DNA from: Ruminococcus sp. CAG:382
GTDB lineage: Bacteria; Bacillota; Clostridia; Oscillospirales; CAG-382
Length of the DNA: 11,823 bases
Reading direction: 5' to 3'
Assembly (NCBI GenBank): GCA_000433115.1
Contig: FR892214.1
Coordinates: 37,812 to 49,634 of the forward strand
In this document: positions 6,930 through 11,823 of the stretch, one piece after another
Layout: every line of letters starts with the position of its first letter
Position numbering within the stretch: position 1 is the stretch's first letter
Position numbers and translations under genes: made by a program
The notes under the pieces: generated by a model
Seen by the model: the letters and a program-made list of their open reading frames with translations, nothing else
What the model was told of the DNA's origin: nothing
Database searches by the model: none

Positions 6930-9900
6930 ATGAAGAAACCAATCTGCATTGCACTCACATTTATGCTTATTTCCTCATCATTTTTCTCCTGCTCAAACCA
7001 TGAGTCAAACACATCTTCAGATATCGTTGCCACCGAAAGTACGGCAGTCTCGGAACAAACCTCGAACGAAACCGTAACCTCATCCGAAGAAAGTGATATG
7101 TCCGACGAAATGTTTGCCCCGGAATATGAAACTCCGGTTTCGATCGGAAAACCCTACTCCGGAACAAAAGCCGATGCCGCATATGAAGACACCTTCGGCA
7201 CAGAGCTGACCGACGGTTTGTATGCCGAAGACGATAAAGGCTACGGTGACCCCAAATGGTCAAACTACAGCAGACCGGATCCCGTGACCTTTACAATCGA
7301 TCTCGGCGAGAACTGCGAAAGGCTGTACAAGTTCGAAGTTTCGTACTATCATGAGCTCGGTCCCGGCATCGGAGCTCCGCAGAATATAACCGTCTACGGC
7401 TCGGACGACAACAACGAAAAAACATCCGGCTGGAATCGTCTCTGCCGTATGAGCGCTGACGCGACAGCCGAAACCGGTGCATACCGAATATCGGCAACCC
7501 TCGACGCCCCTGTCAGTTATCGTTACATACGCTTTACCATGAACCACTATTCCGCGAATCTGTTTCTGGACGAGCTGACCGTGTATGCCGATGTCAAGGG
7601 CGACAGCGCGTCATTTTCGCTCGAACAAGATGTTGATGATTCATACGTCAATGACACATATTCATTCACTGAAATCGCAGCCTCACTGAAATATGGCGAA
7701 GTTAAACGCGCTTTGGACCCGCGGAATATTGCATTGTCCAAGAACTGTCGTCTCTCCCGCTCTGCCGATTCAAATTTCCCGGATACAAGCAAGCTTACCG
7801 ACGGAAAAAAGATCGGCGCGACCTATGAAAGCGGCAACTGGGTTGGATTTGCCGGAAGTGCGGCACTCGATATGACCGTAAACCTTGGAACAGTCGCAAC
7901 CGATATAAGCCGCTTCACGCTTTCGGCACATTCAAACCCGCAGATAGGAATAGTCCTCCCCAAATATGTCGATTTCTTCATCTCTGACAACGGCAAAAAC
8001 TTCACAAAACTCGGCAGAGTATATGCTCCCACGGCAGCATCTTCATATTATTATAACTATATTCTTTCTCTCCCCTTCACGGTAAAGGCTAAGTACATCC
8101 GCTTTACTGTCCCTGAGCAGGAACGCAAAATGCTGCTTATCGAAGAAATCGGTGTTTTTGCCTACCGCGAAGCGGACAACAAACCCGAAGCCACATACTA
8201 TGCCGAAAAAACTGTGCCGGTTATCAAAACTCCGACATATTTCGATAGCAATTCTCCGGATTACAATGATACGGTCAACCTTATAAGCGGCAAAACACAA
8301 CGCATATATTCCTATGTTCCGCTTTACAAATCGACGAACCCCCACGGCAACACACCCGAAAGCAGCACCCTCATGACAGACGGCAAGTTCGCCGAAAACG
8401 CAGATTATACCGACCCGGGATTCTTCAAATTCGGAAGCTGTCACGGCAGAGATGTCGTTTACGACCTTGGTGCAACCGCAACCGTAACAGGCTTTTCCGT
8501 CAGTTTTCTGAGACAGGATAACGTCGGTATCAACGTCGTTTCCGGAGCGCTGCTCTGGCTGTCGGAAGACGGCGACAACTGGTATCCCGTGGGTTCTGCA
8601 ACCCTTCCTTCCTCTCAGCCGACCGAAATACTCCGCGGCACCTTTGAACTTGACAAACCGTACAGAGCACGCTACGCACGTTTTTCATTCAAGGTATGGC
8701 CGAACGCCTACTGTGATGAGCTTGAGGTCTTCGGCACCAAAAAGGTGGATTCGGCGAGCGCCCCTCTCTCGGAAAGCGGGAAGAAACCTTCTAAGCTGAA
8801 TATCAACAGCTACACAGAACGAAATGACACCCTGCTTGGCGGTGCAAAGGATATCGTACTCGTTCCGAATTACTGTGCCGAGGATGAGAAACAGGGCAAA
8901 AAAGTCGGATACACCGCAGAAGAGCTTATGCCCTATGTCGCGTATCTCGACGAAAACGGAAATGTAAAAGACACAATGTTTGACGGTTTCCTCTTCTGCC
9001 CGACAGGTTCCCTGCTTGACGGCAATCAGGCATATAAGAACGCCAATATGCGTGAAACAAAGGATCAGACAGACAAACTGTTCGGTGCCGGACGTGACCT
9101 CGCGGCGCTTGAAGAGGCGGTAGGCAGAGTAAAAAAGCAGCTCGGAAACGATGATTACCGTGTGAGCTTCTATTTCACACTCTTCTACCCGGGCGACAAC
9201 ATAGCTTTCGGCGACATCAACGGTGACGGAAAAACCGAAACCCTGAACACCCCCGAAATGCGTATTGCCGCAATAAAATGGGCAATTGACGATTTTCTTT
9301 TCCGCCTTGACGGAATGAAGCTCGACAATGTGAAATTCGCCGGTTTTTATTGGATAAATGAATCCGCAACAGATAACGCCAATGATGCGTATATAATCAA
9401 TTCCGTTGCAGATTATTGCCATGAAAAAGGCTACGGACTGTTCTGGATTCCGTTTTTCACTGCATACGGTTTTGATCAGTGGCAGTATTTCGGCTTTGAT
9501 GCCGCATGTATGCAGCCAAACTACGCCTTTGATGCCCGCGTTAGCGACAGTCAGGTAAGAGACTGTGCGGAAATGGCAAAACGGCTCGGCATGTGTGTTG
9601 AAATGGAAATTACGGGAGCTGCGCTGACCGACAGCGTGTTCTTCGACAAGTATATGGAATACCTTACCGGTGGTGTGCGCTACGGCTATATGAAAGACAC
9701 CATCCATATGTACTATCAGGACATTTATCTCTATTACAACTCATGTATGTCCACCGACCCGAAGGCAAGATTGATATATGATTATACCTACGGTTTCATA
9801 AAGGGAACGCTTCCCATGACCCCCGATGCACCCGAAGATATGAGCTTCGACGTAACGGCGTCGAAAAAGTTTTCTGCAAGAGTCTCTGACGGAAATACCA

Positions 9901-10076
9901 TAGGCGAATACATCACTGACGTTTCACCGTCGCACGGCGTGCTGACGCTTTCGCCTGACGGTACATTTGCATATTACCCCGAAAAGGGTTATACCGGTCA
10001 GGATTCATTTTTCGTAACATATTCAAACTACCTCGGTGAAAGCACCCCGTTTGAAGTAACGCTGAATATCAGCTGA
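6930..10076 (+). CDS. Large lipoprotein: three discoidin-like modules, DUF4855-like domain, C-terminal Ig/cadherin-like module
   Basis: A 1048-residue surface protein. The signal peptide leads to SFFSC (Cys21), a slightly atypical lipobox, then a Ser/Thr/Glu-rich linker to about 67. Three tandem discoidin (F5/8 type C-like) beta-sandwiches follow at about 70-222, 265-412 and 445-602. Each carries a TDG motif (94, 290, 483), an (R/K)YxRF motif (YRYIRF 197-202, AKYIRF 387-392, ARYARF 580-585) and an acidic closing strand (LDELTVYA, IEEIGVFA, CDELEVFG). Such modules usually bind glycans. Residues 634-963 resemble DUF4855, a predicted TIM barrel (VAYLDENG 670-677, MFDGFLF 683-689, GFYWINES 805-812), and contain the calcium-loop-like GDINGDGKTE at 761-770. 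Residues 971-1048 look like a Big_9/cadherin-like repeat (HGVLTLSPDGTFAYYP 1002-1017). The ATG at 6930 was chosen because AAAGGA lies 5 nt upstream and a signal peptide starts there; an upstream in-frame ATG at 6867 would bury it. It probably acts on or binds a polysaccharide, but activity is not established. Confidence 0.85.
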   Translation: MKKPICIALTFMLISSSFFSCSNHESNTSSDIVATESTAVSEQTSNETVTSSEESDMSDEMFAPEYETPVSIGKPYSGTKADAAYEDTFGTELTDGLYAEDDKGYGDPKWSNYSRPDPVTFTIDLGENCERLYKFEVSYYHELGPGIGAPQNITVYGSDDNNEKTSGWNRLCRMSADATAETGAYRISATLDAPVSYRYIRFTMNHYSANLFLDELTVYADVKGDSASFSLEQDVDDSYVNDTYSFTEIAASLKYGEVKRALDPRNIALSKNCRLSRSADSNFPDTSKLTDGKKIGATYESGNWVGFAGSAALDMTVNLGTVATDISRFTLSAHSNPQIGIVLPKYVDFFISDNGKNFTKLGRVYAPTAASSYYYNYILSLPFTVKAKYIRFTVPEQERKMLLIEEIGVFAYREADNKPEATYYAEKTVPVIKTPTYFDSNSPDYNDTVNLISGKTQRIYSYVPLYKSTNPHGNTPESSTLMTDGKFAENADYTDPGFFKFGSCHGRDVVYDLGATATVTGFSVSFLRQDNVGINVVSGALLWLSEDGDNWYPVGSATLPSSQPTEILRGTFELDKPYRARYARFSFKVWPNAYCDELEVFGTKKVDSASAPLSESGKKPSKLNINSYTERNDTLLGGAKDIVLVPNYCAEDEKQGKKVGYTAEELMPYVAYLDENGNVKDTMFDGFLFCPTGSLLDGNQAYKNANMRETKDQTDKLFGAGRDLAALEEAVGRVKKQLGNDDYRVSFYFTLFYPGDNIAFGDINGDGKTETLNTPEMRIAAIKWAIDDFLFRLDGMKLDNVKFAGFYWINESATDNANDAYIINSVADYCHEKGYGLFWIPFFTAYGFDQWQYFGFDAACMQPNYAFDARVSDSQVRDCAEMAKRLGMCVEMEITGAALTDSVFFDKYMEYLTGGVRYGYMKDTIHMYYQDIYLYYNSCMSTDPKARLIYDYTYGFIKGTLPMTPDAPEDMSFDVTASKKFSARVSDGNTIGEYITDVSPSHGVLTLSPDGTFAYYPEKGYTGQDSFFVTYSNYLGESTPFEVTLNIS

Positions 10077-10135
10077 CAAAAGTCCGCTGAGGGAAAAGAT
10101 CCGAATCCACAGGCGGTACGGCAAACAAAATACAA
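10077..10135. repeat. Intergenic segment with a partial copy of the neighbouring repeat
   Basis: This non-coding stretch begins at the DUF4855 gene stop. Positions 10104-10118 match 10203-10217 at 14 of 15 bases (AATCC, A or G, CAGGCGGTA), the latter lying in the left arm of the palindromic element. It may be a decayed fragment of a second copy. No promoter or gene is seen. Confidence 0.4.
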
Positions 10136-10306
10136 TTAAGGCTTCACCGCGTAATTCCGGTGGTGCAATTGCGCCGTCAGATTTTTCGTCAGATGAAACA
10201 AAAATCCGCAGGCGGTAGTGGAGACTACCGACAAGAATTTTTTTGAAATATGACGGAAAAGATGCAAGCAAGTGTGCCGCTCGGAATTACGGCGGTGATG
10301 CCTTAA
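10136..10306. repeat. 171-bp imperfect palindrome, MITE-like element
   Basis: The ends are TTAAGGC (10136-10142) and GCCTTAA (10300-10306). The outer ~25-30 bp of each arm match in inverted orientation with few changes: TTAAGGC, A/T, TCACCGC, then GTAATTCCG. The middle is an exact stem CGGTAGT (10213-10219), loop GGAG, ACTACCG (10224-10230). The stem midpoint lies within 1 bp of the midpoint of the whole element. Inner arms are less alike. No transposase or real gene is inside. The shape fits a non-autonomous miniature inverted-repeat element, or a large palindromic RNA/DNA structure. TTAA lies at both ends and could be part of the terminal repeat or a target duplication. Confidence 0.7.
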
Positions 10307-10308
10307 AT

Positions 10309-10352
10309 CAAAAAAACAGCGTTTCCGCCTTAACCGGCAGAAACGCTGTTTT
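10309..10352. terminator. Hairpin repeat, copy 2, bidirectional terminator between convergent genes
   Basis: CAGCGTTTC (10317-10325) pairs with GAAACGCTG (10340-10348). Seven A on the left (10310-10316) and TTTT on the right (10349-10352) extend it by four A-T pairs. The inner bases GCC/GGC can add pairing. It sits between the DUF4855 gene (plus) and the membrane protein gene (minus) and would end transcripts from both sides, more strongly for the minus strand. It differs from copy 1 at one of 34 bases and directly abuts the palindromic element. Confidence 0.8.
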
Positions 10353-10389
10353 GCATTGCATTTTCATTTTTCGCTGTGCGCTTTTCCGA

Positions 10390-10878
10390 CTATCTTTCCG
10401 CCAGCTTCCCGTTCACCCTGAGGCAAGCCGCGAAATATTGTTTCCATTTTTTTGAAGCGCCGATGTAAATATACATGACAATCTGAATCAGCGAAACCAC
10501 CGCAAGGACCGCCATATAGGCATTGAAAGCGACGTCTCTCTGCGTTGTTATGTAGCGGATGACCGTTTCGCTTGCAAAATTTGTAACAAGCGAATAAGCA
10601 CCGCCGAGCGCCGTGAGGAACGTCAGCGTTGAAGCACCGTTATATATCGCATAGGACAGGAATGCGGTAAGCGCGGTAAGGCAAAGATTCGAAATTATGA
10701 AAGAAAGGTCAGCCTCTTTAAGTACGATATAAACCGTTTCATAAACCGAAAAAGCGACCCTGCAGACAATAAACGCTATAAAGCACACCGCCAGCTTTTT
10801 TCTCATATTCATAAGCTCCGGCGATGAAAACTCTTCGGCAACAGCCTTTTTCCTAAGCTCCTTGTAACTGCCGCTCAT
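10390..10878 (-). CDS. Four-helix integral membrane protein, function unknown
   Basis: A 162-residue protein I do not recognise. After a charged N-terminal stretch of about 28 residues come four hydrophobic segments at about 29-53, 57-78, 84-103 and 117-141, then a basic C-terminal tail (KKWKQYFAACLRVNGK). The even helix count suggests both ends on the same side, probably cytoplasmic by the positive-inside rule. No catalytic or ligand motif is visible. The start is the ATG at 10878, because GGAGGT (plus-strand 10886-10891) lies 7 nt upstream. An in-frame TTG further out would overlap that site. It has its own promoter, back to back with that of the thioredoxin reductase gene, and ends 38 bp from the shared bidirectional terminator, so it is probably transcribed alone. 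Confidence 0.85.
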   Translation of the reverse strand: MSGSYKELRKKAVAEEFSSPELMNMRKKLAVCFIAFIVCRVAFSVYETVYIVLKEADLSFIISNLCLTALTAFLSYAIYNGASTLTFLTALGGAYSLVTNFASETVIRYITTQRDVAFNAYMAVLAVVSLIQIVMYIYIGASKKWKQYFAACLRVNGKLAER

Positions 10879-10911
10879 AATGACGACCTCCAACAGTCAA
10901 TTTGTGTTTAT

Positions 10912-10940
10912 ATTTTATCACAAAGCCCATCCGATTTCAA
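10912..10940 (-). promoter_or_regulatory. Sigma-A promoter of the four-helix membrane protein gene
   Basis: On the minus strand, TTGAAA (plus-strand 10935-10940), a 17-bp spacer and TAAAAT (plus-strand 10912-10917), with TG before the -10 box. Its -35 box is 10 bp from the -35 box of the divergent thioredoxin reductase promoter. Confidence 0.75.
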
Positions 10941-10950
10941 TATTCTTTTG

Positions 10951-10979
10951 TTGACAAATCCGCCGAATCCGATTATAAT
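10951..10979 (+). promoter_or_regulatory. Consensus sigma-A promoter of the thioredoxin reductase gene
   Basis: A perfect TTGACA (10951-10956), a 17-bp spacer and a perfect TATAAT (10974-10979), 32 bp before the start codon. A full consensus site implies strong constitutive transcription unless a repressor acts. No clear operator palindrome is seen. Confidence 0.88.
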
Positions 10980-11011
10980 TATTTTATTATAAAGCACAGT
11001 GAGGTTTGCAT

Positions 11012-11823
11012 ATGTACGATATAGTAATAATAGGCGCAGGTCCGGCAGGGTTGACCGCCGCAACATATTCGCTCAGAGCAGGAAAAACCGTTCTCGTAAT
11101 CGAAAAATCAGGCTTCGGCGGACAGGTCGCCTTTTCCCCGAAAATTGAAAACTTCCCCGGGATTGTGTCGGTCTCGGGCGGCGAACTCGCCGAAAGACTT
11201 GTTGAACAGCCGCTTGAACTGGGTGCCGAAACCGTATTCGGCGAGGTCACGGGCATACACGGCACTCCCGGCAGCTTCACAGTGACGACCGAGGATGAGG
11301 AATACGCCTGCAAGGCGATAATCATTGCGTCCGGCGCAAAACACCGCCGACTGAACGTCGAAGGCGAAGATACCTTCGCCGGAAACGGCATTTCATACTG
11401 CGCTGTATGCGACGGCGCGTTCTTCGCATCACAGAATGTGGCGATCGTCGGAGGCGGCAATTCCGCCTTACAGGAAGCCGTTCTCCTTTCCGACATATGC
11501 GAAAGCGTCACAATAATACAAAATCTTCCCTTCCTGACCGGTGAAGCAAGGCTGCAGGAGATACTTAACGAACGCAAAAACGTCAGAATAATCACCTCCG
11601 TCACCGTAGACAGGCTCTTCGGCGGCGAAGCGCTCGAAGGCGCGGTTATCCGCCATGCCGAAACGGGCGAAACCGAAACCGTTAGTTGTACGGGGCTTTT
11701 CGTCGCGATAGGCCTTGAACCGCAAAACGCCGCCTTTGCCGATGTCGTTGCCCTGGACGAACAGGGCTATATCATCGCAGGCGAGGACTGCCGCACAAGC
11801 GCCGACGGCATCTGCGCCGCGGG
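11012..11823 (+). CDS. Thioredoxin reductase family flavoprotein, truncated by the window end
   Basis: A cytoplasmic FAD-dependent disulfide reductase. Its first 270 residues are present of the usual 300-315. The FAD motif GAGPAG is at 8-13, followed by FGGQ at 35-38 and ENFPG at 46-50. The redox-active dithiol CAVCDG is at 130-135 and the second Rossmann motif GGGNSALQEA at 147-156. The segment after it reads QNLPFLTG at 170-177, where NADPH-dependent enzymes carry HRRxxxR for the 2'-phosphate. Those basic residues are absent, so the electron donor may not be NADPH. Ferredoxin-dependent flavin thioredoxin reductases of clostridia are one alternative. GAGGT (11001-11005) lies 6 nt before the ATG. 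The gene has a consensus promoter and is divergent from the four-helix membrane protein gene. The frame is open to the last base; the final FAD-binding motif (GDxR...Q.xxA) lies beyond the window. The family call is firm, the electron donor is not. Confidence 0.93.
   Translation, partial: MYDIVIIGAGPAGLTAATYSLRAGKTVLVIEKSGFGGQVAFSPKIENFPGIVSVSGGELAERLVEQPLELGAETVFGEVTGIHGTPGSFTVTTEDEEYACKAIIIASGAKHRRLNVEGEDTFAGNGISYCAVCDGAFFASQNVAIVGGGNSALQEAVLLSDICESVTIIQNLPFLTGEARLQEILNERKNVRIITSVTVDRLFGGEALEGAVIRHAETGETETVSCTGLFVAIGLEPQNAAFADVVALDEQGYIIAGEDCRTSADGICAA

Noticed and set aside
10023..10271. 82-codon minus-strand open frame over the palindromic element
   Set aside because: It spans the end of the DUF4855 gene and the repeat. 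Its two similar internal peptides (YRLWIRIF and YRLRIF) simply reflect the duplicated repeat DNA, so it is most likely a spurious frame.
10077..10352. CRISPR-like or tRNA-like structure in the long intergenic region
   Set aside because: There are no regularly spaced direct repeats and no cloverleaf; the repeats are inverted and explained by the palindrome and the terminator hairpin.

Overview
The window looks like a contig end from an anaerobic Clostridia-type Firmicute, possibly an uncultured Oscillospirales-like gut bacterium. The reasons are textbook sigma-A promoters with 17-bp spacers, GGAGG-type ribosome binding sites, a DivIVA-type protein, a two-subunit class I fumarase beta chain, lipoproteins with Ser/Thr/Glu-rich linkers, and a thioredoxin reductase resembling clostridial relatives that lack the NADPH motif. 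The taxonomic placement is inference from gene style. Two genes are cut by the window edges. The left edge is an interrupted poly-C run that falls inside a coding region and looks like a sequencing or assembly artefact.

Layout. (1) 1-1329, minus: a MATE-family drug/cation antiporter, nearly complete but losing its C-terminus in the homopolymer. (2) 1330-1484: divergent promoters. (3) 1485-4741, plus: a tight four-gene run of short-chain dehydrogenase, DivIVA-like coiled-coil protein, fumarase/tartrate dehydratase beta subunit without an alpha subunit, and a DUF4434-like TIM-barrel lipoprotein. Starts overlap or nearly abut the preceding stops. (4) 4917-6788, plus: an oligopeptide-type ABC substrate-binding lipoprotein with its own strong promoter and no permease or ATPase beside it. 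(5) 6930-10076, plus: a 1048-residue lipoprotein with three discoidin (F5/8C-like) modules, a DUF4855-like TIM-barrel region and a C-terminal cadherin/Ig-like module. (6) 10077-10389: a non-coding stretch holding a 171-bp imperfect palindrome (MITE-like) and a second copy of a hairpin that also follows the substrate-binding protein gene. (7) 10390-10878, minus: a four-helix membrane protein of unknown function. (8) 11012 to the end, plus: a thioredoxin reductase homologue, truncated by the window and lacking the HRRxxxR NADPH signature.

How the genes may work together. The DUF4434 lipoprotein, the substrate-binding lipoprotein and the discoidin/DUF4855 lipoprotein are consecutive and all predicted to be anchored outside the membrane. 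They could form a surface module for binding and processing a glycan or glycopeptide, but no sequence here identifies the substrate. The remaining genes (MATE pump, SDR, DivIVA-like protein, fumarase beta, thioredoxin reductase) look like ordinary housekeeping or accessory genes with no obvious shared pathway. No tRNA, rRNA, CRISPR array, transposase or phage gene was recognised.
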